64,000 nucleotides of DNA, taken from the NCBI RefSeq assembly GCF_009733865.1, contig NZ_WOFB01000018.1:1-64000 (forward strand). The letters run 5' to 3'. Below the pieces are notes generated by a model. It made no database searches. It saw only the letters and a program-made list of their open reading frames with translations, and was not told the DNA's origin. This DNA is from Oceanobacillus salinisoli (lineage in GTDB: Bacteria > Bacillota > Bacilli > Bacillales > Amphibacillaceae). Positions 43,301 through 50,844 of the stretch are shown here, piece by piece. Position 1 is the first letter of the stretch. Every line of letters starts with the position of its first letter. A program made the position numbers and the translations under genes.

Positions 43301-43413
43301 TATTCGGACTTAGCGCCTCCACCTTGTTTACGTTGTTCTTTGTACCGGTCATCTACACCATGTTTGATGATTTGACTGCAAAAATTATGCGGAGAAATAA
43401 GAAGAAAGTATAA
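40348..43413 (+). CDS. RND-family efflux pump (AcrB/SwrC-like)
   Basis: 1021-aa resistance-nodulation-division transporter with twelve membrane helices and two large extracytoplasmic loops. Proton-relay Asp is in GGLALGIGMMVDSSIVILENIY in the fourth helix. Close in type to B. subtilis SwrC (YerP), which exports surfactin and related compounds. The substrate here is unknown. The start is TTG behind GGAGGGGAG, almost overlapping the adaptor gene, so they are translationally coupled. Confidence 0.92.
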   Translation: MKLVKTSVRRPVGVIMIVLAIVALGIVSVRNLAVDLFPEIDLSIAVVATSYEEAAPEDVENLISRPIESAVSTIEGINTIQSQSQSGSSLVVMMFKNGTDLDQALLDVREKVDQVKGMLPEQAGDPSILRFSPDAMPIMYIGVTGKDAATLTELSDDQIVPFFERQAGVASVTVEGAKTREIQLEVDPAKLQQYGVSAQTLIQVLSETNQSASVGTVDRGNQDLQLRVTGEFESIDEIGQTVIQTETGATVRVEDVAEVKDGFKQASSASLVNGKESLVLSVMKQTDANTVDVATIIQDSMDSIQAELGSDVDLEVLIDTSEFIEMSIDSVLENIVIGGVIAFFILLLFLKSFRATIIIGLSIPIALISTFALMYFSGQTLNVLTLGGLALGIGMMVDSSIVILENIYSYRKRGHSLKGSAIKGASELAPAVIASTTTTLVVFLPMVFVEGITADMFMPLGMAVAFSLIASLVVAVTLVPMLSSKLLSETFVESGRRYWFDRFLDWLRDKYSKALKRVVKYRKTTVFAVVAMIIGSLALIPAIGAEFIPASDQGQATITVETEPGSTFAYTYEIVEQVNEVLEDYSDLIEVNYVTINSSDVMMGGNSDGGASYTLQLIPAGERNQSTTEIVQEMDEAFQKIAGAEITAAAMDAGISTGDPIQIMLNGPEHEVLNELSKEVVAEISTVDGVFNPTSAASEGIPQMEIKVNEDKAAMYGLTQSQVTSQVQMQFNGQIATRYREAGQEIDVTIIYPEDQRSSISDMENMKIQTQTGAMIPLEEVATFAESQAPASLLRENQQPQMNVTSDITGRDLASVVSDVEAKLDAINIPEGYSYSMGGQAEDMAESFEDLALALLFSIFLVYAVMAIQFENFLFPFIIMFALPTTVIGVILGLFVTGIPLSIPGFIGIIMLAGIVVNNSIVLVDYINILRKQGMDRKAAIIEAGRNRLRPILMTTLTTVLAMVPLGLALGEGAEMQQPLAVTIIFGLSASTLFTLFFVPVIYTMFDDLTAKIMRRNKKKV

Positions 43414-43435
43414 TTTAATAGTTGGTTTGTTTAGG

Positions 43436-43465
43436 AGTCCTCACCCTATTGGGTGGGGGCTTTTT
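43436..43465 (+). terminator. Terminator of the RND operon
   Basis: AGTCCTCACCC pairs with GGGTGGGGGCT including wobbles over TATT, followed by TTTT. Confidence 0.85.
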
Positions 43466-43494
43466 CGGTGGAGGCGTTGGGGTGGGCGGAGTGA

Positions 43495-43835
43495 GAAGTG
43501 GGGTTGAGGGCTGAAATAATGGGATGAAGGTGAAATAATGGGATGAAGGTGAAATAATGGGATGAATGCTGAAATAATGGAATGAACGCTGAAATAATGG
43601 AATGAACGCTGAAATAATGGAATGAAAGCTGAAATAATGGGATGAAAGCTGAAATATTGTGAGGGAGGCTGAATTAATGAGATGAAAGCTGAATTAATGA
43701 GATGAAAGCTGAATTAAAAAGATGAAAGCTGAATTAATGAGATGAAAGCTTAAATAATGGGGTGAAGGCTGAATTAACGAGATGAAAGCTGAAATAATGA
43801 AATGAACGCTGAATTAATGTGCTGAATACTGAATT
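43495..43835. repeat. GCTGAAATAATGG/GCTGAATTAATG array (family C)
   Basis: About 16 units of 18-21 bp. The first half uses GCTGAAATAATGGGATGAA and the second half GCTGAATTAATGAGATGAAA. Same family as 32945-33225 and 50140-50415, in the same orientation. Confidence 0.92.
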
Positions 43836-44001
43836 CCCTAAAGTAGCTTTCAAATATTCAAGCATAAATGGTTTAAAGATTGGTGCTCCCCCCCATTGAT
43901 TCCACACCAAATAAAATTATTTGACAAAATCATACAAAAAAAGAGGATATTTTTATATTGTGTCGTATTTAATTATTAACCTAGATAAAGGAGTGATTTT
44001 T

Positions 44002-45000
44002 ATTAGTAGTAATGTGAATAAACGTGATAAGACGCATGAAATTTGGGCGGCAAAGGCGATGGCGAATCGATTAATTCCGCATCATCCAATGAAAGAGAAG
44101 GTAATGGCAGATCTTAAAATTAAGTATGCAGAGATAATCGGTGAAAAGGAAATTGAGTATACACTAAGTTTATTGGATCAGAAAAAGTATTTGATTATGC
44201 ATAACTTGAGATTAAAAGACGGATTTAAAAAGTACTTTCAAATTGATTCATTAGTATTGGCTAAGCAGTTTCTTCTGGTTGTAGAGGTGAAAAATTGGAA
44301 AGGAAAAATACTATTTGGCACGAATGGACAAGTTACCCGCATAGGTCCAGATGGGAGTGAAGAAGGTTACAAGAACCCCATCCCTCAAGCCAAAACTCAG
44401 GTACTCCGTCTGAAACGATGGCTTCGGAACCATAATTTCCCCGACATCCCCATTGTATACCTTGTTGTAATAAGCTTTCCACAAACCATCATTGAACGAA
44501 AAAATCCTCAAGATACAATTCCGTACGAAGTGATTCATAACAGCGATTTAATCTTTAGAATCGAGGAAATAGAAAAGCAGTTCACTAAGGATTTTTATAC
44601 TAGGAATCAACTTTCCGAACTAGCAAAACATTTGGATCTCTCTCATTGCCCCCGAAAAATTAACCTATTCGAAAAATACAACATCACCCCTAATGATTTG
44701 GTGAAAGGAGTGTTTTGCCCATCATGTGGCGCTTTGCCAATGGTTAGGCAAGAAAGGAAATGGTTTTGTAATGCCTGTTCTCATTATTCGGCACACGCAC
44801 ATAGACCAGCTCTGGCAGATTATATCGTGTTTTTTGGCAGAACGATTTCAAATCAGGGAGCAAGAGAATTCCTGCTCCTTCCTTCCCCGAATGTAACAAA
44901 AATGATTCTTCAGCGCGAGAGTGAATTTCAAGAAGGTAAAACAAAAGGGAAAAAGTATAAATTAAAGTGGAATAAAGACGAAATAAAGAAATGGTTGTAG
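44002..45000 (+). CDS. NERD-domain protein with C-terminal zinc ribbon
   Basis: Nuclease-related (NERD) domain protein. The domain spans roughly residues 40-150 (GEKEIEYTLSLL, FQIDSLVLAKQFLLVVEVKNWKG); D and ExK residues fit the nuclease-like core. A zinc ribbon CPSCG...CNAC follows at about residues 240-260. No signal peptide. The start is unclear: AAAGGAG is 8 bases from an ATT codon at 44002, which I use; a GTG at 44014 is too far and a GTG at 43993 overlaps the site. The frame is open up to a TTG at 43921. Molecular role unknown. Confidence 0.72.
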   Translation: MSSNVNKRDKTHEIWAAKAMANRLIPHHPMKEKVMADLKIKYAEIIGEKEIEYTLSLLDQKKYLIMHNLRLKDGFKKYFQIDSLVLAKQFLLVVEVKNWKGKILFGTNGQVTRIGPDGSEEGYKNPIPQAKTQVLRLKRWLRNHNFPDIPIVYLVVISFPQTIIERKNPQDTIPYEVIHNSDLIFRIEEIEKQFTKDFYTRNQLSELAKHLDLSHCPRKINLFEKYNITPNDLVKGVFCPSCGALPMVRQERKWFCNACSHYSAHAHRPALADYIVFFGRTISNQGAREFLLLPSPNVTKMILQRESEFQEGKTKGKKYKLKWNKDEIKKWL

Positions 45001-45031
45001 CCTTTGTTTGCTGACGTCTAGAGTATGGCGG

Positions 45032-45090
45032 GAGAAAGCTGAAATACTTGAAATGAAAGCTGAATTACCGAAATAAATGCTGAAATAAAC
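45032..45090. repeat. Short degenerate GCTGAAT array (family C)
   Basis: Three units (GCTGAAATACTTGAAATGAAA, GCTGAATTACCGAAATAAAT, GCTGAAATAAACC) follow the NERD gene. Confidence 0.7.
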
Positions 45091-45100
45091 CGCCTGCCCC

Positions 45101-45140
45101 AAAATAAAACACCACACACAGCCTCCCTGTGTATGGTGTT
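45101..45140 (-). terminator. Terminator of zwf
   Basis: AACACCA-C-ACACAG pairs with CTGTGT-A-TGGTGTT with a single mismatch. On the minus strand it runs into TTTTATTTT. Confidence 0.8.
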
Positions 45141-45170
45141 ACTCGTTACTCAATCATTCTAAATTAAACC

Positions 45171-46646
45171 TTACACGTCCCACCAACGAAATCCATCTTT
45201 CTCCAGCAATTCATCTGCTGCTTTTGGCCCCATTGAACCGGATTTATAATTAGGAAAATCTGGACGCTTGGATGCCCAGTATTCCAGGATCGGATCAACG
45301 AACTCCCAGGATAATGCCACTTCATCCCAGTGGGTAAAGTTGGTTGCATCACCGATTGTGCAATCATACAATAATTTTTCATATGCTTCTGGTGTATTAA
45401 TACCAGGAACGTCATTATGGTTGTAGGACAATTGAATAGGCTCTGCAAGTGATCCCGAACCATCCTTATTGCCATTAACAGTAAGGGTGATCCCTGCATC
45501 TGGTTGAATGTTAATGCATAATAGATTTGGGTGACGCTCCTTATCTGTTTTGTAGTAAAGATTCATCGGAATGTCCTTAAATTGGATGACAATTTTAATG
45601 CTTTTTTCTGCCATTCGTTTACCAGTACGGACGTAGATTGGAACACCGGTCCAGCGGTAGTTATCGACAATTAGCTTTCCGGCAACAAAGGTTTCGGTAT
45701 TGGAGAAAGCGAGTTCCTCTGCTTCTTCGCGGTAACTTGGTAAACCTTCCCCATTCACCTCGCCCGACCCGTATTGACCACGCGCAAAGTATTTATAAAT
45801 ATTTTGCGGCTCATACTTGCGTAAAGCACGCAATACTTTAATTTTTTCCGAGCGAATTTCATCGGTCGTTAATTTAATTGGTGGCTCCATGAGAAGCAAG
45901 GCTACCATTTGCAAAATATGGTTTTGCAGCATGTCCCGCGCTGCTCCCGATTCATCATAATAACGGGCCCGGTCCTCCACACCAAGTGTTTCACTAGCGG
46001 TAACTTGGATGTTGGAGATAAACTGATTATTCCACAAATGCTCGAAAATCCCGTTGGCAAAGCGAATTACTTCAATGTTTTGCACCATTTCTTTTCCGAG
46101 ATAGTGGTCAATCCGATAAATTTGCTTTTCATCGAATGCTTCGCGAATTTCATTGTTCAGCTCTTTAGCAGATTCTAAATTATGTCCAAACGGTTTTTCG
46201 ATAATCAGGCGTGTCCAACCGCTTGATTCCTTTAACCCGTATTCTTTCAGCTTTTTCGCGATTAATCCGAAGAAATTCGGTGCCATCGCTAAATAGAACA
46301 GGCGATTTCCTTCTGTTTGGTACTGTCCTTCCAGGTCAACAATTAATTTATTTAATCCGTCATATGTAGAATCATCGGTTACATCAAACGATTGATAGTA
46401 AAAATGTGATGAAAAATCCTGTAAATCCTCTTCCGTTGAGGTTGCATTTCGAATGGAGTCTTCCACATTTTCGCGCAATACGTCATCTGTCCATGGTCTA
46501 CGCGCTAATCCTACTACAGCAAAATTCTTACTCAGTTTGCCTTTTTTATACAGGTTATAAATCGAAGGGAACAATTTACGTTTCGCTAAATCCCCAGTTG
46601 CCCCAAATATTACAAAAACGACTTTCGGTTGTACATTTTCATTCAT
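45171..46646 (-). CDS. zwf: Glucose-6-phosphate 1-dehydrogenase
   Basis: First oxidative step of the pentose phosphate pathway, making NADPH and 6-phosphogluconolactone. 491 aa. The NADP-binding motif FGATGDLAKRKLFPSIYNL is near the N-terminus and the active-site motif RIDHYLGKE is near residue 180. The minus-strand start follows GGGGGATCC. It stands alone with its own terminator. Confidence 0.96.
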   Translation of the reverse strand: MNENVQPKVVFVIFGATGDLAKRKLFPSIYNLYKKGKLSKNFAVVGLARRPWTDDVLRENVEDSIRNATSTEEDLQDFSSHFYYQSFDVTDDSTYDGLNKLIVDLEGQYQTEGNRLFYLAMAPNFFGLIAKKLKEYGLKESSGWTRLIIEKPFGHNLESAKELNNEIREAFDEKQIYRIDHYLGKEMVQNIEVIRFANGIFEHLWNNQFISNIQVTASETLGVEDRARYYDESGAARDMLQNHILQMVALLLMEPPIKLTTDEIRSEKIKVLRALRKYEPQNIYKYFARGQYGSGEVNGEGLPSYREEAEELAFSNTETFVAGKLIVDNYRWTGVPIYVRTGKRMAEKSIKIVIQFKDIPMNLYYKTDKERHPNLLCINIQPDAGITLTVNGNKDGSGSLAEPIQLSYNHNDVPGINTPEAYEKLLYDCTIGDATNFTHWDEVALSWEFVDPILEYWASKRPDFPNYKSGSMGPKAADELLEKDGFRWWDV

Positions 46647-46793
46647 GTTGGATCCCCCAATTTCAAACGAATATATATAGTCTATATTAAGTAAAAGAAT
46701 AGTTTATATCAAATAATGGGAGCTAGTATCGAATTAAAAGTTTATTCTGAATAGTGTGCCGGATGACTGTAATGCAAGTGGTTATTTTAAACA

Positions 46794-47231
46794 TTACCGC
46801 CTCATAAACATTCGCCTTATAATCTGATTCACCACTTCGGAGAACATCAGCCCAATCGCAATCCCACCAGCAAGCAGCATGACCTGTGCGGACAATTGCA
46901 CGGCAACATCATAGTTGTTTTCCACAAACTGGTGCATGGCATTATACGCAATTCCTCCAGGTACAAGTGGGATGATTCCGGAAACCGTGTAAACGATAAT
47001 CGGCTTCTTATAAATTTTTGCGCTTGTATAACTAAGTACGGAAACGAGCATCGCCCCAAAAACCGTAGCCGGAACAACATCCATCCCAGCATCTACGAGT
47101 ACATAATATAAAATCCAGCCGAACATCCCAACAAGGCCACTTTGTACAAGCGCACTCCTTGGCACGTTAAACAGAATTCCGAAACCCGCTGAAGCTACGA
47201 AGCTCGTAACAAGCTGTGCAATGATGATCAT
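46794..47231 (-). CDS. Threonine/serine exporter, ThrE C-terminal-type subunit
   Basis: Membrane protein of 145 aa with about five hydrophobic helices, matching the ThrE_2/DUF3815 half of amino-acid exporters (YjjB-like). AGGAGG precedes its ATG on the minus strand. It follows its partner (47250-47990) by 18 bases, so the split ThrE exporter is encoded by an operon of two genes. Substrate may be threonine/serine or dicarboxylates by analogy with ThrE and YjjPB; the sequence does not decide. Confidence 0.85.
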   Translation of the reverse strand: MIIIAQLVTSFVASAGFGILFNVPRSALVQSGLVGMFGWILYYVLVDAGMDVVPATVFGAMLVSVLSYTSAKIYKKPIIVYTVSGIIPLVPGGIAYNAMHQFVENNYDVAVQLSAQVMLLAGGIAIGLMFSEVVNQIIRRMFMRR

Positions 47232-47249
47232 CCATTCATCCTCCTGCCC

Positions 47250-47990
47250 TTACATAAATCCAAAAATAGTAGCCACACCTGCACCAATGGCAAATGCTGT
47301 TAACAGTGCTTCCGTCCCTTTGGAAATCCCGGCAACCAAATGACCTGCCATCAAATCCCGGACCGCATTCGTGATAAGCAGCCCTGGTACTAGTGGCATC
47401 ACCGCACCGATGATCACCATGTCCATGGATGCACCAAATCCGAAGCTTAAAAAGAAGGAGGACGTTATCCCAATCACAAACCCTCCAAAAAATTCAGCCA
47501 AAAAGCGGATATCAAGGAAACGCTCCATCCCAAGCATTCCTGCAAATCCGAGACCACCTGCAAGCATCGCTGGCAGAAAATCTTCCCATACACCACCAAA
47601 CATAATGGCAAAAGATCCACTGACTAAAGCCGCAGCTATAATTTGCAGCCAGGGCGGATACGCTTTATCCTTTTCAACATTCTTTAGCTGGAGGAAGGCA
47701 TTTTGTAGATCCAGCTCTCCTGCTGTGATTTTACGGGAGATGCTGTTCACCGCGGCAATTTTATGTAAATCGGCCGTGGACCGTTTCGTAATTCGTAAAA
47801 ACTTGGTCTCTGATGGTAAGTCAATGGAAAAGTTAATCGCAGTCGGCGTCGCATAGCTCTGTGCGTTTACCGCCCCGAAAGCAGCCGCAATTCGATTCAT
47901 CGTATCTTCCACTCTGTAAGTCTCTGCTCCACTGACTAACATAATTTTCCCAGCCAGCATACACACCTTTTCAATCATTACTTTTTCCAT
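47250..47990 (-). CDS. Threonine/serine exporter, ThrE N-terminal-type subunit
   Basis: DUF1212 (PF06738) half of the split exporter. The signature LVSGAETYRVEDTMNRIAAAFG is near the N-terminus and about five membrane helices follow. The frame continues upstream to 48071, but that extension has no ribosome binding site. The ATG at 47990, preceded by GGCGGG, gives 246 aa beginning MEKVMIEKVC. First gene of the two-gene operon. Confidence 0.85.
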   Translation of the reverse strand: MEKVMIEKVCMLAGKIMLVSGAETYRVEDTMNRIAAAFGAVNAQSYATPTAINFSIDLPSETKFLRITKRSTADLHKIAAVNSISRKITAGELDLQNAFLQLKNVEKDKAYPPWLQIIAAALVSGSFAIMFGGVWEDFLPAMLAGGLGFAGMLGMERFLDIRFLAEFFGGFVIGITSSFFLSFGFGASMDMVIIGAVMPLVPGLLITNAVRDLMAGHLVAGISKGTEALLTAFAIGAGVATIFGFM

Positions 47991-48264
47991 AAACATACCC
48001 GCCTGCCAATCATTAAGATCTAGACTTATTATATATGGACTTGAGACGGAATGAAAGGGAAACAGTCCCATTCATGTGAGTCGGCAGCGATGGCGGTCCC
48101 ACTGCGTTTTGAGTAGAAGGGTCGGGGATGAGCAGGAGGAAAGGGTGGGGGAACATAGAAGCAATATGATTGCCGGAAAAACGGGCAAAGAATGATTTGA
48201 AAAACATTTCCCTTGAGTCCACAGCCCATCATTCTAAAACTGAACGTCAGCCCCACGAAACATA

Positions 48265-48297
48265 AACAGCCCCCACTCCAATTTAGCAAAGGCTGTT
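48265..48297 (-). terminator. Weak terminator of the c-like gene
   Basis: AACAGCC pairs with GGCTGTT over a 19-base loop. The minus-strand tail is TATGTTT, so efficiency is doubtful. Confidence 0.45.
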
Positions 48298-48309
48298 CCA
48301 AACTCCAAA

Positions 48310-48711
48310 CTAAGGAACCATTAGAAATAGCATCACTAATGAGATAATAGGAATGGCATTTACTAGTCCAAGCCCGATTATTCCAAAGCTTCTTATCGCC
48401 GGTTTCAACTCTTCATCCACATCCAACCGTGTTTGCAGAAAAATATAAATCATTGAAAATACAATCAGTGCGATAACAATTGTCATTGGTACGTAAAGTT
48501 CAGTGAGTAATGCAACGGTTTCCATCGCAGAAAACCCATAAATAATCAAAATAATAGGAATCGCCTCACTAATAGCTGCGCCGATAAATAATTTTGTTTG
48601 GTATTTTTCAAGCTTATCTGGTTCCTGTTTTATTTTGTCGATATTGCTTTTAAAAGCAAATAAAATTCCAGCTACAGCAATCACTGCTGCAACTACCGGT
48701 ATGTATGGCAT
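48310..48711 (-). CDS. Orphan tandem ATP-synthase-c-like membrane protein
   Basis: 133 aa with four membrane helices arranged as two hairpins. Each second helix resembles the carboxylate helix of the c subunit: FIGAAISEAIPII (Glu49, residues 42-54) and IGLGLVNAIPIIS (Asn118). The window's own atpE has [13 protein letters not shown]. The polar loop KQEPDKLEKYQ lies where atpE has RQPE. This looks like a duplicated proteolipid, as in V-type c subunits, with one carboxylate kept and one replaced by Asn. It is far from the atp operon and stands alone, with GGGGGGAAG before its ATG. Function unknown. Confidence 0.7.
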   Translation of the reverse strand: MPYIPVVAAVIAVAGILFAFKSNIDKIKQEPDKLEKYQTKLFIGAAISEAIPIILIIYGFSAMETVALLTELYVPMTIVIALIVFSMIYIFLQTRLDVDEELKPAIRSFGIIGLGLVNAIPIISLVMLFLMVP

Positions 48712-48903
48712 TGTTTTCTTCCCCCCTTCAGTGATAAGATATCATAGCTCGACCCACTTGGAAATAATTCTTTTTATAAGATTTTGTAAATTTACTTCCG
48801 CACATTCACTACTTAACAGTTGGTACGAATCGTCATTATTCGCTATAATTTAAAATGAAAAGGTTAGACTAAGCCTAAGACATACCAACATTAGGAGAAT
48901 ATT

Positions 48904-49992
48904 ATGTTAAATTATGTCGACTTATTTATCGCATTAATCATTGCGTTTTTAGCATCATTATTATTAACGTATCCAGTTAAAAAATTAGCTGGGAAAATCG
49001 GTGCAGTCGATTTTCCCAATCATCGTAAAATCCATAAAGTGGTAACACCAAGGCTGGGGGGACTGGCCATTTTTGCAGGTTCCTTTTTAGGAGCATTGTA
49101 TTTACAACCGAATCATGAGCTTCTGCTGGAAATTCTGCTCGGGGCGATTATTATTTTGCTTACCGGAGCGTTGGATGACAAATACAGCATCACACCGATT
49201 GCAAAATTAACCGGACAGTTAATCGCTGCCTCCCTTGTCGTAAGCTCCGGATTAATTATTGAGCGGTTAACCGTTCCTTTAATTGGGGCGATAGAGCTCG
49301 GTTTTTTTAGTGTACCAATTACATTGCTTTGGATTGTCGGAATAACGAATGCCATCAATCTTATTGATGGCCTGGACGGACTGGCCACTGGAGTGACAAG
49401 CATTGCCTTAACTAGTATCTTTATTATGTCAATCATGGACGGACAGATTATCGTTGCATATCTTTCCATAGTTTTAATTGGGGCAAACCTCGGATTTTTA
49501 TTTCATAATTTTTACCCTGCGAAGATTTATATGGGAGATAGCGGTTCGAATTTTTTAGGATTCATGATTGCCGTCGTATCGATTCTCGGATTGTTTAAGG
49601 AAGTCGCATTTTTTAGTTTCATTATTCCCATTATCGTGCTTGCCGTACCAATATTTGATACACTGTTTGCTATTTACCGGCGGGCGAAAAATAAAGAAAA
49701 AATTATGCAGCCAGATAACAAGCATATCCATTACCGGCTCCTTGAAGCTGGATTCACACATCGGCAAACCGTTCTTATCATTTATGCATTCAGCGCGTTA
49801 TTTGGGGCACTAGCCATTCTATTTTCAAATGTAGGTTTATCTGCACTTTTAATTGTTACAGTATTTGTATTACTGCTCCTGCACTTATTTGCAGAAGTTG
49901 CAGGAATTGTACTGGACGGAAAAAGGCCGGTTATTGATACATGTAGGAAAGTGTTTCGGAAAATGAAACGTGGGGAGGAGGAAAGGGGATGA
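48904..49992 (+). CDS. tagO: Undecaprenyl-phosphate GlcNAc-1-phosphate transferase
   Basis: Polyprenyl-phosphate glycosyl-1-phosphate transferase of the MraY/WecA/TagO family, which starts wall teichoic acid and other lipid-linked glycans. 362 aa with about ten to eleven membrane helices. Motifs: DFPNHRKIHKVVTPRLGG, the Mg-binding DDKYSITP, NLIDGLDGLATG, GDSGSNFLG and the histidine motif HIHYRLLEAGFTHRQ. Cell-wall or exopolysaccharide genes begin about 11 kb downstream. No clear terminator follows; repeats do. Confidence 0.92.
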   Translation: MLNYVDLFIALIIAFLASLLLTYPVKKLAGKIGAVDFPNHRKIHKVVTPRLGGLAIFAGSFLGALYLQPNHELLLEILLGAIIILLTGALDDKYSITPIAKLTGQLIAASLVVSSGLIIERLTVPLIGAIELGFFSVPITLLWIVGITNAINLIDGLDGLATGVTSIALTSIFIMSIMDGQIIVAYLSIVLIGANLGFLFHNFYPAKIYMGDSGSNFLGFMIAVVSILGLFKEVAFFSFIIPIIVLAVPIFDTLFAIYRRAKNKEKIMQPDNKHIHYRLLEAGFTHRQTVLIIYAFSALFGALAILFSNVGLSALLIVTVFVLLLLHLFAEVAGIVLDGKRPVIDTCRKVFRKMKRGEEERG

Positions 49993-50139
49993 CCTTTCCT
50001 TCCAATTCTACTGCGAGGTTAAAAAAACAACAAAACTTATGAAAAGATCCTTTTATAATCTCCATTATCGTGAAATCCTTTCGCCTATACAACTGAGTAT
50101 CTTAGTCATGACCAGCCTCTTAAATGAGAGGAAAGCTGA

Positions 50140-50415
50140 ATTATGGGAATGAATGCTGATTTCAGGATGAATGCTGAATTAACGATATGAAAGCTGAATT
50201 AACGAGCTGAAAGCTGAATTAACGAGCTGAAAGCTGAATTAACGAGCTGAAAGCTGAATTAATGAGCTGAAAGCTGAATTAAAGAGTTGAAAGCTGAATT
50301 AAAGAGTTGAAAGCTGAATTAAAGAGTTGAAAGCTGAATTAAAGAGTTGAAAGCTGAATTAACGAACTGAAAGCTGAATTAATGAGTTGAATACTGAATC
50401 AACGAGTTGAACGCG
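50140..50415. repeat. GCTGAATTAACGAGCTGAAA 20-bp tandem array (family C)
   Basis: About 13 units of exactly 20 bp in most cases, differing at two or three bases (ACGAGC, AAGAGT, ATGAGC). No coding frame. Confidence 0.95.
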
Positions 50416-50454
50416 CAGTAGATACAAAATTTGACATAGATTCTGCATGCATTT

Positions 50455-50560
50455 CATACCGCTCCGAAAATACACTACGCTAGTATTGTGCTTTTATCTT
50501 CCTGGGCTAACTACATTCTCTGCATAACTAACCACTATTTAGATGGTTGATCGGAACGGA
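50455..50560. repeat. Fragments of dispersed repeat family F
   Basis: CATACCGCTCCGAAAATACACTACG (first 20 of it at 50457-50476) is the reverse complement of the flank at 32084-32108 with few changes, and GGTTGATCGGAACGGAGGC at about 50542-50560 resembles the terminal repeat of the element at 31905-32033. The remaining 280 bases to the protease gene hold no gene. Confidence 0.55.
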
Positions 50561-50844
50561 GGCTTTTCTCTAAGTAATTCAAACATCCTTTTTATCAATT
50601 CATTTACTCTCCTTATTCTTTTAAATGTAGTTCTATATACCTATAAGACGCATTCCAACTCCAATTTAAATTTGTCGATTCCAGCAGAAAAACCGCATCA
50701 AATATCCTAGGACTTTTAGCACTTCTTCGTGTTTCTAATCTTCTTTAAAATGAATATATCTGAATATTAAGTCTCAGAAAAACGATAGGGAAGGGGCTCT
50801 TATAGGTTGGAATCTAGTAAACTAGCAAAAAGAGGGGGAGAAGC

